Source: Patescibacteria group bacterium UBA7396 (GTDB taxonomy: Bacteria; Patescibacteriota; Gracilibacteria; BD1-5; UBA6164). From it: a DNA stretch of 32,902 nt. This document shows, piece after piece, positions 19,681 to 30,700 of this stretch. The stretch spans positions 1 through 32,902 of the forward strand of contig DKNE01000035.1 in the NCBI GenBank assembly GCA_002470645.1, in the 5' to 3' direction. Under the pieces are notes generated by a model. It made no database searches. It saw only the letters and a program-made list of their open reading frames with translations, and was not told the origin of the DNA. The position numbers were made by a program, and so were the translations under genes. The number at the start of each line of letters is the position of its first letter. Within the stretch, counting starts at the first letter, position 1.

Positions 19681-20223
19681 ATGACCGGACACGATGAAAA
19701 TACAAACCAAGAAATTTTAGAAAATGATTTTACTGATATACAAGAAGAAATTTCTCAAATAGAAGAGACTGGAGAAGAAAATAAAAATACTCCCCAAGAA
19801 AGTGATGAAATAGCAAAAATAAAAGAACTTTTAGCGAGAACACAAGCTGATTATCAAAATTTTAAGATGAGAAGTGAAAGAGATAGGGAAGACATGATTT
19901 TTTTCTTAAAATATGATATTTTTAAAAAAATCTTACCAAGAATTGATGATTTAGAAAGAATGATAAAAAATACTCCTGAAGAACAAAAAAATGGAGCTTT
20001 GTATGAATGAATTTTAGTACTTGAAAAATCTCTAAAAAGAGATTTAGAAGCTTTGTGAGTACAGCAATATGATTCACTTTGAAAAGAAGTAAATCCAGAT
20101 TTACACGAAGTAATGACTCAAATCCCATCAGAAACTCCATGAGTTATCGTAGATGAATTTGAAAAAGGATATATGCTCGGAGAAAGAGTTCTTAGAGTGG
20201 CAAAAGTAATTGTTTGAGCTTAA
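19681..20223 (+). CDS. grpE: Nucleotide exchange factor GrpE
   Basis: GrpE releases ADP from the DnaK chaperone. The 180-aa length is typical. Residues 1-40 are an acidic, disordered Glu/Asp/Asn-rich lead. A long helix follows (IKELLARTQADYQNFKMRSE, about 44-63, continuing to about 90) with the family segment 'A-D-x-x-N-x-x-R-x-x-R'. The helical link LPRIDDLERMIKN comes next. The C-terminal beta domain shows VNPDLHEVMTQIP, GVIVDEFEKGYMLGERVLR and VAKVIVGA. Gly codons in the beta domain include TGA in the final 'VIVGA'. dnaK and dnaJ are not adjacent in this window. A 55-base gap with no terminator separates it from the HAD gene, so read-through is possible. Confidence 0.95.
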
Positions 20224-20278
20224 AAAGTGAAATAACCACAGTCTTTATTTTTCTAAAATTATTTATTTACTATAAAAT

Positions 20279-21025
20279 ATGTTTAAACTCATAGCTTTTG
20301 ATATGGATGGGACACTTGCTCCATCAAAATGACAAATGGATAGTGAAATGGTAGAACTTTTTAAAAAACTACTTTCAAAATATAAAGTAGCTATTATTTC
20401 AGGAGGAGATTATTCTCAATTTCAAAAACAAGTGATTCCTTTTTTAGGAACTGATGAAAAGATTTTATGAAATCTTTATGTCTGTCCAACTTGTTCAACA
20501 AAAATGTATTTATATCAACAAGGAGAATGGATAAAACAATATTCTCTTGATTTTTCTCTCGATGAAAAAAAATACATTATGGATGTATTTAATAAAGCTA
20601 TTGATGATTTAGATTTGAGACCATCTGAAACTTGGTGAGAACTGGTAGAAGATAGAGGAACTCAAATTACCTATAGTGCTTTAGGTCAACAAGCACCTCT
20701 CGAAGCAAAACACACTTGGGATCCTGATAGTGAAAAAAGAAAGAAGATTAGAAATTATTTACTCAAAGATTTACAAAACTATAATATCCTGATCGGATGA
20801 GCTACTTCTATTGATATCACTCGTGCCGGAGTAGATAAAGCATACGGAGTAAAAAAATTATCAGAAGTTTCTTGAGTAGACTTAAATGAAATCATTTTTG
20901 TTTGAGATGCTGTATTTCCAGGAGGAAATGATTATCCACCACTGGAGATAGGAGTGACGAGTAAAAGAGTATTTTCTGTTGAGGATACTAAGAGATATAT
21001 TGAAAGCTTAATTTCTGAAAGCTAG
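20279..21025 (+). CDS. HAD-IIB phosphatase, phosphomannomutase-like, 248 aa
   Basis: A HAD-superfamily enzyme. Motif I is FDMDGTLAP (residues 7-15, nucleophile Asp8 and acid Asp10), motif II is IISGGDY (about 39-45) and motif IV is IFVGDAVFPGGNDYPPLE (about 213-230). The wording GGATSIDITRAGVDKAYGVKKL and 'GDxxFPGGND' is closer to the eukaryote-type phosphomannomutase branch (PMM1/2) than to sucrose phosphatases. If so it would interconvert mannose-6-phosphate and mannose-1-phosphate on the way to GDP-mannose, which fits its place just before glycosyltransferase genes. A plain sugar phosphatase remains possible. Length matches PMM (about 245-255 aa). Its TAG stop lies inside the stem of a small terminator. 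ATG 20279 is preceded by a TATAAA-like run too close to serve as its -10. Confidence 0.88.
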
Positions 21026-21039
21026 GAAACTAGCTTTTT
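21018..21039 (+). terminator. Small terminator after the HAD gene
   Basis: A perfect 8-bp stem AAAGCTAG/CTAGCTTT with a GAAA tetraloop and a five-base T-run. The TAG stop codon is part of the stem. Since the next gene starts 17 bases later, it may be leaky or act as an attenuator. Confidence 0.65.
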
Positions 21040-21055
21040 ATTTCTGTTTATTTTT

Positions 21056-22234
21056 ATGCAAAAATCACCAAATGAATTATTGAATATAATTCAGTTTCTT
21101 CCATATTTTCCACCACATAAATGATGACTCGAAACGGTTGCCGAAGAGTGGTCATATTTTTATGCGAAAAAATCTTTTTGAGATGTTATAAATATTACTT
21201 TTGATATAGGACAAAATATTTCTCAAATTGAGCAAAAAGATCTTATTAAAGATAAAAAACAAGAAATCATTTGATATTATAAAAATTGATATAAAGTCTA
21301 TTTATTGCCAAGTTTTGATATTATTCCTAATTTTCCCGTTCCAAAAATTTGGAAGAAAAATTTTTGGCAAATTTTAAAAATAGCTTCTTTGTTTTCAAAA
21401 GAAAATACAACCATTATTCAAACTCATACAAGATTTTTTTTATCTTCATTTTTGTGATGATTATTTGCTAAATATTATAAACTTAAATGGGTTCATATTG
21501 AACATGGAAGTGATTATGTTCAGTTATCAAGTATATTAAAAACTAAAATCTCATATATGTATGATAAAATTATCTGAATTTGGATTTTTAAAAAATCTGA
21601 TCAGATAGTTGCTATTAGTGAATGAGTAGAAAAATTTGTACAAAAAGAATTTGTAAGTAGGGAAGTTGAGATTATTTATAATGGAGCTCATTTTTCTCCT
21701 ATTGAAAAACAAAATAATATTTGATATATAAAAATATGATTTGTCGGAAGATTGGTAAAACTTAAATGAGTAGATATGCTTATACAAGCCTTTCAAAAAC
21801 TCAAAAGTATCTATCCAAATATCATTCTTGAAATAGTTTGAGATGGAGAAGAAAGAGAAAAATTAGAAAAAATTTCTTCTTCTGATGTACGATTTTTATG
21901 AATGAAAAATAGGGAAGAGGTAGCATATTTTTTATCTAGTTGTGATATAATAGTAAATCCAAGTTTTCAAGAAGGACTTCCTACTACGATTTTAGAGTGA
22001 CTGTTATCAAAATGTGTCGTAGTAGCAACTGATGTGTGATGAACTAGAGAAATCTCTGATAAAGAAGATTTGATTTTAGTAGAAAAAGGAAATATGAAAG
22101 ATATTCAAGATGGACTTGAAAAAGCTATTTTGAATTATGATACTTTATCTGGAAAATCATTTCAATCCGTACAACAAAAATTTGATTGGGATAAAAATAT
22201 AGAGAAATATTTTAATTTGTATAAAAAAATCTAA
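21056..22234 (+). CDS. GT-B glycosyltransferase, family 4 type, 392 aa
   Basis: A retaining GT4-like glycosyltransferase transferring a sugar from a nucleotide donor to a lipid-linked or surface glycan acceptor at the inner membrane face. The N-terminal domain begins with QFLPYFPPHKGGLETV (about residues 13-28), the usual 'PP-x-x-G-G' acceptor loop with both Gly by TGA. The middle has HIEHGSDYVQ and IVAISEGVEKF. The C-terminal donor domain has FVGRLVKLKGVDMLIQAF, LEIVGDGEEREKL, VRFLGMKNREEV and the catalytic 'E-x7-E' block NPSFQEGLPTTILEGLL. It ends with VVATDVGGTREIS. It is first of three GT genes in a row, two bases from the next, so they form one operon. The exact sugar cannot be told. Confidence 0.94.
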
Positions 22235-22236
22235 AC

Positions 22237-23202
22237 ATGAAAAAGAAGATATATTTTCTTGCTCCAAAAAATGAATGATGAACTTATTTTTATTATAAAG
22301 AAATATCAGAGTATTTCATAAAAAATCATTCTGAACTTTATGAAGTATATTTTTGTCATTCGTTGAAAGATTATATCAAACTTCATTTTATAAAAGCGGA
22401 TATCATTTTTTCTATTATTCCATTTTTCTTTCAACCTATGGGAGCAAAAAAATATTTTTTTAATCTTCATGGAAATTATAAAATCGAAAGAAAAAACTCA
22501 TGATTATGAGTCAAGCTTTTATATTTAACGGAGTTGAATTTATGGTTTAGTGATAAAATTATTTTGACGAGTTATTTTTTAGCGGATAAACTTAATTTTA
22601 GAGAAAAATATAATAATAAAATTGAGATACTTCCTAATTTTGTTGGTGAAATAGAAGAGAAAAATAAGCAGTTAACAGAAGATAATTTACATTTTTTAAC
22701 CATTACATCATTTAAATTTTATAATAAATGAAAGTGAATTATAAATCTATGAAAGGTTATAAAAAAAATATGAGAATATTATCATAATAAAGAAATTGTT
22801 TTTACTATTGTGGGAGCAGATAAGAGTGATAATTTTATTCAAATAAAAAAAGAGTTTGATGCCATCGTTTTTTCTCAAAATATAAAAATCATTTTTAAAT
22901 GATGGTTGAATAAAGACGAGATAAAAAATGAGTTTTTAACTCACAATACGTTTTTATATTGGACTTATTTAGATAATTATCCTGGAGTTATTTTAGAAGC
23001 GATACAATATAATTTAAGAGTTTTTACAAATAATTTTGAAAGTTTTGGATATTTTTTAGATAAAAATATAATTTGTAAAAGTGAAGAAGAAATGTTTCAT
23101 AAAATATTAAAAAAAGATTATGAAAATACGACAAAAATATATACTATAAAAGATATTTTAGAAACGATAACACATATACTAGAATGAAAAAAAACATACT
23201 AA
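22237..23202 (+). CDS. GT-B glycosyltransferase-like protein, 321 aa
   Basis: A shorter, more diverged GT-B enzyme. The N-terminal domain starts KIYFLAPKNEGGTYFYYKEI (about residues 4-23), with the two Gly by TGA. HGNYKIERKNSG and IILTSYFLADKL form the typical end of the acceptor half. The donor half has NFVGEIEEK, FLTITSFKFYNKGKGIINL, FTIVGADK and KIIFKGWLNKDEI. The closing 'Y-P-G-V-I-L-E-A-I' (DNYPGVILEAIQYNLRVF) corresponds to the usual 'E-G-x-P-x-x-x-L-E-A'. The first Glu of that motif is not in its normal place (TYLDNYPG), so catalysis may be altered. The frame passes a TGA at 23185-23187 that overlaps the next gene's ATG, and stops at TAA 23200-23202, giving a 19-base overlap. Confidence 0.87.
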
Positions 23203-24350
23203 TTATACTTGGCTCTTTAAAACATTCATGATGAGCAGAAAAAATAGCTTCTATGATATGAAGTTATTTACATGATTCAGACAAGTACAATATTACATAC
23301 CTTACTTTTTATCAAGCAGAAAAAAAATATGATTTTTCTTGAAAAGAAATTTGTTTAGATGAAAAGTTATCAACTCATATTTTCATCAATATTTTAAAGT
23401 TATTTATCAGAGCTTATAAAATAAAACAAATATCAAAAAAGGAAAAAATAGATATTTGTTTTTCACATATGGAGGAAGCTAATTTTTGTAATATTTTTAG
23501 TAAAATTATATTTTTAAACTCATCTAAAATTTATCTCCAAGTTCATCAATCAGTGAATGCTTGGTGAAGATTATATAAAATTTTAATAAAAGTTTTATAT
23601 AATTTTTCAGATAAAATTATAACTATTGTAAAAGAAGAAAAAGAAAATCTTATAAATAATTACAGCATAAAAGAAGAAAAAATAGAAGTAATTTATAATC
23701 CAGTAGATATAAATAAAATAGATGTCTTAAAACTTGAAGAATTAGGGGAATATAAAAAGTTATATGGAAATCATAAATTTACTTTTATAAATATATGAAG
23801 GCTTACCTACCAAAAAAATCAAGAATTACTTATAAAAGTATTTAAACAATTTAATGAAAAATATAAAAATACTCAATTAATTATTTTATGAGAATGAGAG
23901 TTAAGAGATAAATTAGAAGAACAAATTTGAGAAAATAAAAATATATATTTACTTTGAAATCAAGTAAATCCATATAAATTTTTATACAACTCAGATAGTT
24001 TTATATTTACATCTAGATACGAATGAATGCCTTGAGTTTTACTTGAAAGTTTAGTTTGTTGATTACCTATTATATCAACAGATTGTGATACCTGACCAAA
24101 AGAGATATTAAAAAAAGAGGTTACAAATTTTCAAGAAGTAAAAGATATCAGTTTAGAGGAATATGGTATTTTAGTTCCTATTTTTGATGAAGATTGTATT
24201 TTTCAAAGTTTAGAAAAAATCTATTTAGATAAGGAGGTAAGAAATCATTATAAACAAAAATCTCTTGAAAGATCAAGAGATTTTGAAATAAATAATATAA
24301 TAGAAAAATGGGAAAAATTATTTAAATTTACATATAAAAAAAATCTATAA
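23184..24350 (+). CDS. GT-B glycosyltransferase, family 4 type, 388 aa
   Basis: A GT4-like glycosyltransferase. The opening MKKNILIILGSLKHSGGAEK (residues 1-20) carries the family 'S-G-G-A-E' loop (Gly pair by TGA). QVHQSVNAWG and IITIVKEEKENLI precede the linker NPVDINKID. The donor domain shows FINIGRLTYQKNQELLIKVF, LIILGEGELRDKLEE, IYLLGNQVNPYKFL and the active-site block FTSRYEGMPGVLLESLVCG, then PIISTDCDTGPKEIL. The 'D-T-G-P-x-E-I-L' ending is typical of N-acetylhexosaminyl- or hexosyltransferases of capsule and teichoic-acid loci. It overlaps the preceding gene by 19 bases, and its last 23 bases overlap the convergent DUF3431 gene. No terminator is visible at its end. Confidence 0.94.
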
Positions 24351-25014
24351 TTTTTATTTTTTTAAACAAATATAATTTAGGAAAATATTTTTTATTAAAA
24401 ATTCTAAACCAAATTCTTTCAAGATAATGTCATTCTATTGGATTTGAATATTTATTTAGATAAGAAAGAATTTTTTCATAAAATTCTTTCTTATTATTTA
24501 ATATCTTATTTTTAGAAACTCAGAAATTTCAACAATAAAAAACAAAATCTATTAATGGTTGTTTTTTTCATAAAATATTTTTATAAAATTTATCATATTC
24601 TAAAAATCATCATTCTAGACTTTTTTCTTTAATCATATCATTAAATTTTCATTGCCATTTTATTTGAGGATATTTTTTTTTCATCAATGATAGTTTTGAT
24701 ATTGAAAAACCATATTGATTTGTTTCATTTATATATTCAATAGGATTATTATATGAAGCTAAATAATTTGAGTGATCACTAATATTTCCCTGCAAAAAAA
24801 TATTTATATCTGCTAAATTATTATAATTATTTATTATATGATATAAATATGTATGTCATTCTCTTCATACATTATCTAACTTTATCCATTTTTTAACTTT
24901 AAATCTTGGTTTTTCTTCACTTCATTTATGATAAATTATTACATTTTCTGCATAGGGTCTTAACCATTCAATATCTTCATTGTAATGAGCTATAATTATT
25001 TCGTAATTATCCAT
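24328..25014 (-). CDS. DUF3431-type protein, probable glycan-locus enzyme, 228 aa
   Basis: It matches the DUF3431 family by pattern: an opening EIIIAHYNEDIEWLRPY (residues 5-21), VIIYHKGSE, the signature KLDNVGREGHTYLYHIINNY and DINIFLQGNISDH, later a C-G-N-F-G-V motif (FYCGNFGVSK). Members are short and often found next to glycosyltransferases; the fold and order of motifs suggest a GT-A-like enzyme, but no activity is established. Length is normal. It is the last gene of the minus-strand operon, starting 3 bases after the glf stop, and its C-terminal 23 bases run under the end of the plus-strand GT gene. Confidence 0.85.
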
Positions 25015-25017
25015 TTA

Positions 25018-26133
25018 CTAAATCTTAAAATCTAAAACATTTTTAATGGTTTTATCCATATCAAAGTATTTATAATTTGCCAGTCTTCATAAAAAAAATA
25101 CATTTTTAAGTTTTTCAGCATCTTTTTTATATTTCTCTAAAATTTCTAAATTTTCTTTTGTTTCCACTGGATAAGCTTCTATTTCTCAAATTCAAGGTAT
25201 TTCTTTACAAATAACAGTTTTTTCTATATCAAAAGTTGGACTATTTGGATAGAATTTTTTAAACTCAGTGATACGAGTATAATCATAATCATTCGGATAG
25301 TTGATAACTATATTTTCTTGAAATGATTGTTTATTATATTCTTCTAGTTTATACAAAGTTTTTCTGTATTCTAGTTTTCCATATTTGAAATCAAAATATT
25401 CATCAATTGGTCAAGTAAAATAGAGTTTTTCATATTCTATTTCTGAAATGATATCTTTATAATCAGTATTTAATAGTACTTTTATATTTTTATTATCAAG
25501 CATTTTTTCAAACATTTTTGTATATCATTTTTCTGGCATTCATTGAAATTTATTGTGTGGAAAATATCTATTATCTCTTGATATAACAACAGGAACTCTT
25601 TTTAAAACATCTGTGTTTATTTCTTCAGCTGTAATTCCCCATTGTTTAATAGTGTAGTTTTTAAATATTTTTTCAAAAATATAATCAGCTAAAAAGCTTA
25701 ATTCTTTATTATTTTCTTTACTTGCTTTTTCTCTAAGTTCAGTAATAGAAACTTTTGAATTGTATTCATAATATTTAAGTAGAGTTTCTTCAAGCTTTTC
25801 GGCTAATTCTGGAGAAAAACTTTGATATATTGAGTTTAAATTAAAAGGAACTGGAACTAAATTTCCATCGACAAGTCATAAAACTTTATGTTGAAAATTT
25901 GAGAACTCGCTAAATCTATTTACATATTTCCAAACATCTTCTAAATCAGTATGAAATATATGTGGTCAATATTTGTGTATTAAAATTCCATTTTCATCAT
26001 AATAATCATAACAATTTCATCAAATATGATTTCTTTTTTCCACTATTAATACTTCTTCACCTTTTTCAGCGAGTCTTTGAGCTAAAATAATTCAAGAAGG
26101 TCAAGCTCCAACTATAAGATTTTTAATTTTCAT
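25018..26133 (-). CDS. glf: UDP-galactopyranose mutase
   Basis: A FAD enzyme that converts UDP-galactopyranose to UDP-galactofuranose, the donor for galactofuranose in surface glycans. 371 aa, normal length. The FAD motif is NLIVGAGPSGIILAQRL (residues 5-21; Gly by TGA), then VEKRNHIGGNCYDY and the family-specific IHKYGPHIFHTDLEDVW with the substrate-site His. Further signatures are RVPVVISRDNRYFP, FQGMPEKGYTKMFE, LYFTGPIDEYFDFKYGKLEY, RITEFKKFYP, EAYPVET and VFFLGRLANYKYFDMDK. AGGAAA just before ATG 26133 is one of the only Shine-Dalgarno-like sequences in the window. The flippase ends 21 bases upstream and DUF3431 starts 3 bases downstream, so all three are one operon. A GT using UDP-Galf should be encoded nearby. 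Confidence 0.97.
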
Positions 26134-26154
26134 TTTCCTATTTTAAATAATATT

Positions 26155-27672
26155 CTACCTTTTCCCCCTTACTTTTTTCACTTCATTATATAAATATTTA
26201 AAATCTTTCAAATTAAAAACGATATAAATCAAAAAATAGAGCAATGAAATGAACACTAAAGACACAAGCATATATCATCTATTTTCTATATTTCAAAAGT
26301 AGGGAAGAATAAATAAAAATAATCCGACTCAAATACTTCCAAAAAAAGCAATATTTTTCCCAATATATTTTAGATCAAAAGAAGTATGATATTCTTGTAA
26401 TTCCTTTTCTGATAAATACCAGATTAAAACCCATCAGAGTCCAGTAGCTAAAGCGGCTCAAGCAACTCAGAAAGTATAAATAAATATGAGATTCGTTATG
26501 ATATTAAAAACGAGTGCTTTTAGTATAATTTTGAGTCTTTCTTTGATTTTTCCATTGGCTGCTAGGATATTAAAATTTATTTGAAGAAGAAAATTAAACG
26601 CAATAAAAAATATTGCATATTGTAAAATGACTCCAGACATTTCAAATTTTTCCCCAAATAATATGATGGAAATGATTGGTCAAAATACAAAAAACAAGAT
26701 AGAAAAAACAAATGAAAATACAAAGAAGTTTTTAAAGAAAATACTTTTTACTCATTTTATTTTTTCATTTTCATTTTTTGCAATCATTTCAGAAAAAACC
26801 GGAAATAAAAATGCAAAAATAGGGCCTATAAGGACAAATGGGATAGAAATAATACTGAGATAATTACTATAAAATCAAGCGTCTTTTGCTCCCAATATAT
26901 AAATAATCATCTGCATATCTACTTGACTGAGAATCGTACTCGCTTGAGATCAAAGAAAAACTAAGAGAGCATAAGAGAAAATTTTCTTAAAAAAATCAAA
27001 AGAAAAAATTATTTTTTCAGTACGTAAATATTTGAAATAATAATGCTTTATAAAAAAGTAAAATGCCGCAAAAATACCAATATAGAGTCATAAAACCCAA
27101 GCAAGACTATAATGAAATATATCTCATTTTTCTCAAAAAAAAGCATATGCGGTAAATCATAAAATCCCAATCATTCTTAAAAATTCGGTAAATCTTTGCA
27201 AAAAAGTATTTTGAATCGCTTGAAAAAATACATTCAGAACATGAAAAAAAGTAAATCATAAAAAGAAAAATGAAAATACTTGTACTACTTCTATCGCTCT
27301 TGAATCATGAAAATAATGAGTCCCTAAAAAAGTAGATCAAAAGAATAAAACACTGAAAATGATCCCACCAGTAATAACTTGTGCTAAAAGAGCATACACT
27401 AAAATAGTTTTTACTTTATCATATCTTTTTTGAGTCACGTATTCTGGAATAAATTTATTGAGACTTTCAGCCATTCATAAATCATTAAATGACAAAATAA
27501 GCATCACTAAACTCATCACTCAATAAATGATTCCTATTTCTTCTACACTCACATCATGAGATACTAAAATTTTTACTATATACCCAATAGGAGCTATAAT
27601 AAAAGAAAATAAATACAGCCAAAATCATTTACGTAAAAATTTTTCAGCCAAAGAATCATGTTGATCAATCAT
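26155..27672 (-). CDS. Oligosaccharide/lipid-linked glycan flippase (MOP superfamily), 505 aa
   Basis: A polytopic membrane protein with about 12-14 hydrophobic segments spread over its whole length. It is of the polysaccharide-exporter/Wzx-like branch of the MOP (MATE/MurJ) superfamily. The start (MIDQHDSLAEKFLRKGFWLYLF), the early loop GVSLEEIGIIYGVMS-like segment (about 45-60), GMAESLNKFIPEY (about 75-87) and LSQVDMQMIIYILGAKDAGF (about 235-255) are typical of this family. It should flip undecaprenyl-linked glycan units across the cytoplasmic membrane. It heads the operon with glf and the DUF3431 gene. Starting at ATG 27672, the frame has no internal TAA or TAG and ends in a very basic tail (VKKVRGKR) at TAG 26155-26157. 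MurJ itself is unlikely given the context. Confidence 0.9.
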
Positions 27673-27741
27673 ATATTTATAAGATTTATTTTTAATTACC
27701 GGCACATCTTATCTTTATCTCATAATTTTTCAACTTTTTTC

Positions 27742-27768
27742 TTTACAAAATAATTTTTCTAGTACAAT
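27742..27768 (+). promoter_or_regulatory. Promoter-like sequence of the GT-C gene
   Basis: TTTACA (27742-27747), a 15-base spacer and TACAAT (27763-27768) lie 29 bases before ATG 27798, in the 125-base gap between divergent genes. The spacing is short. On the other strand TTGAAA-N17-AAGATG is a weak candidate for the flippase operon. Confidence 0.4.
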
Positions 27769-27797
27769 GAACTTGTTTACTTTTTAAAGCTTTTTAT

Positions 27798-30700
27798 ATG
27801 CTCTCATACTTATTAAAACTTTTGTACTTGGTAGTTTTTTCTATATTGGTTATTTTTGTTTATTATAAAATATATGATTTTCATGTAGAAAGTTTTGTTT
27901 GATATACTCCATATGTTATTGCAATGCTTATTTTTTACGCATGTTATAAAGGATATCAATTTTTACAGGCCAAAAAAGAAATTATTTTTACTCCCGTGCA
28001 AATCCTTTTCTTTTTTTTATTACAACTTTTTTTACTTTCATTTTTATTTTTCACTCTGAATGAATGATCAGCTTCATTTGGTTTTACATTGTTTTTTAAG
28101 ATTATAGGATATTGTTTACTCCCAATAATTATTTTTTCAATTAGTTCTTCATTTTGAAAATTTTTACTCAATAAAATACAATGATTTCAAATTGAAACCT
28201 CTACTTTTCAATTTTTATCATCTCTTTGAGTTGGTTTTTTTGTATTTATGATATTTTTGAGTATTTTTTGATTTTTTTGATGGTATAATATTTATGTATT
28301 TTGTACTATTATTATAAGTATGTGAATAATTTCATACAAAGAATACTATCAATTATGTAAAGCTTTTATCTATCATGAGATAAAAATTCCTGATGAAACT
28401 TTTTTATCAGAAGCAAAAATACCTTTTTGAAAATTTAATCTTTACCTCTATTCAACAGAATTTCTTTTTATTGTATTAAGTTTTTTACTCAGCGTAAATT
28501 TTATAAATATCGTGAGACCTATGCCAATATGATGGGATGATTTGTGAGTATATATGAATTTCCCAAATATTATGGCAAATGCTGGAAGTACTCTTGATTT
28601 GTGATGAATGTATGCTTGGCAAGTTTTTACATGAATTTGATATATGTTTTCTGCTGGTACAGCAAGTTTTTTTCTCAATACTTTTTGAGGAATACTATCA
28701 CTTATTGTTATCGTACTATCAACCAGTGAATTATTAAAATCGAGTAAAAAAACATTTATTAATATACCATTACTTCTTGGAACATTGTTTTTATCAATGC
28801 CAATGGTGATTTTTCAACTAGCAAAAGATATGAAACTTGACCCAGGATTATTTTTCATATCAGCTATAACTATCTACATGACTTTTTATATTTTTATGAA
28901 ATATATTGGTTATAAAAAGGAAACTACTGGAGAAAATTTTAAAATCATTTCTGAAACTCAATGAGATAAAAATACGATTGAAGTAGTTTTTAATAAAAAA
29001 ACAAAACATTGATTTAGCTCATATTTTACTTCTTTTACTCATATATGAGAAGATATTTTTAGCAAAAAACAATATCTGATTTATATGTTTATTATTTGAA
29101 TTTTAGCTTGATTTGCATTTTCAATAAAGTTTACTTCTCTTCTTTTAATCTCTTCACTTATCTGAGTTATTTTTTATGCAAAGTTATGAGTAGCTTGATT
29201 TTTAGCATATATATCATTTTATGTTGCTATTTTTACCAAGGCAAAATTATGGGCGATGATGAATGTAGTGGTTCCAACAGATATTTCTTTTGTAAATAAT
29301 GTATTTCTTTTTTGAATGTTATTTTGAGTGTTGTTTATAAGTTATTCACTCAATAAGTATTCTTTTGAAGCAATAAAAAAATTTTTTATTATATTGGTGT
29401 TATTTTTATTTTGAGTTATCCTATGAGTATCTCCATGGATTACTAAAAATCTACTATCATCAGACACATTAAGTATGTGAGCTATTTTAAATGGAAAATC
29501 AGATGTATTTGAGATTGATTATACAAAAATATATTCTCAAGAAGAACTTGATAATATCAATAATCAAATCACACAGACATCTATGACAGAGTCATGAACA
29601 TCAAATAATGAAGATTTTTGAAGATATTTTTGATACGAAAAATGAATAAATAATTATTTAAAACTCCCATATAATCTTACCATGCAAAGTAATCAAAAAG
29701 GGGAATATACTGATATTACATTTATTTACTTAGCGCTTATACCAATTATTTTATTTTTATCATATAAATCAGGATTTTTGGCGATAGGAACTTTTATTTA
29801 TTTACTGATACCACTCTTTTTATTTTTTCCATTTTTTAATAATTACCTTACTGATTTTTTTGCCCAATTTGAACTTCCTGTTTGATATGGTATCATTTTT
29901 GCTTTCTTTTTAATACCATCACTTTATCTGATTTATACATTAAATAAAGAAAAATTTTCTCAACTTATGAGGTTGAATATAATATTTTGAATGTGGTATA
30001 TATTTTTATGGGCTATTTCAGCATTTTGAATAGTTTGGTATGGTATTTGAATGTATTATATTTTACTTATTATAATTGGAATATGAATACATTATATTTC
30101 AAATTATGATAATAATGATGATATTAAAAATACTACTTTTAAGTTATTTTGAAGCATCATAATACTTTTGATTATAAGTGTTTACTTTTTCCAATCGACA
30201 TTTCCTCATGGATTTTCTAATTTAAAACAAGCTAGTTATGCTCAATTTAAAGCATGAGAATACAATAATTATATCGCTATATTTGAAGCTCAACCGAGTT
30301 ATTATAATGTTTTAGTAGAATTAAATATAAAAAAAGAAAAACATTCAGAATTACAAAAAATGATACTTTCTGATATATCAAATAAGCAATTAAAAGAAAT
30401 TATTCGTGAAAATAATATTGATAATCTTGAATCATTAAACCAAGTTCTGATTCAAATATCAAATTTAGCAAATACAGAAAATAATTTAGAAATTTTTGCT
30501 CTCAAAAAAGATGCCAAAAAATTAAGAACTCTTTTGTATAAAAATATACTCTATCCATCTCCTGAATTTAAAAATATGGCCTGAGTTTATAGAATAGGAA
30601 CATTTTTAAGATATTTTATAGTAAATAATTATAACAGGCTATATGAAGATAGTTTAGTAACAGGGTTTCAAAATTATTTTTATGATGAAAATAATTTTGA

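Noticed and set aside
20271..20278. TATAAA as -10 box for the HAD gene
   Set aside because: It ends two bases before the ATG, too close even for a leaderless transcript.
22534..23187. Broken or frameshifted glycosyltransferase fragments
   Set aside because: Fragments join in one frame once TGA is sense; no frame change is needed.
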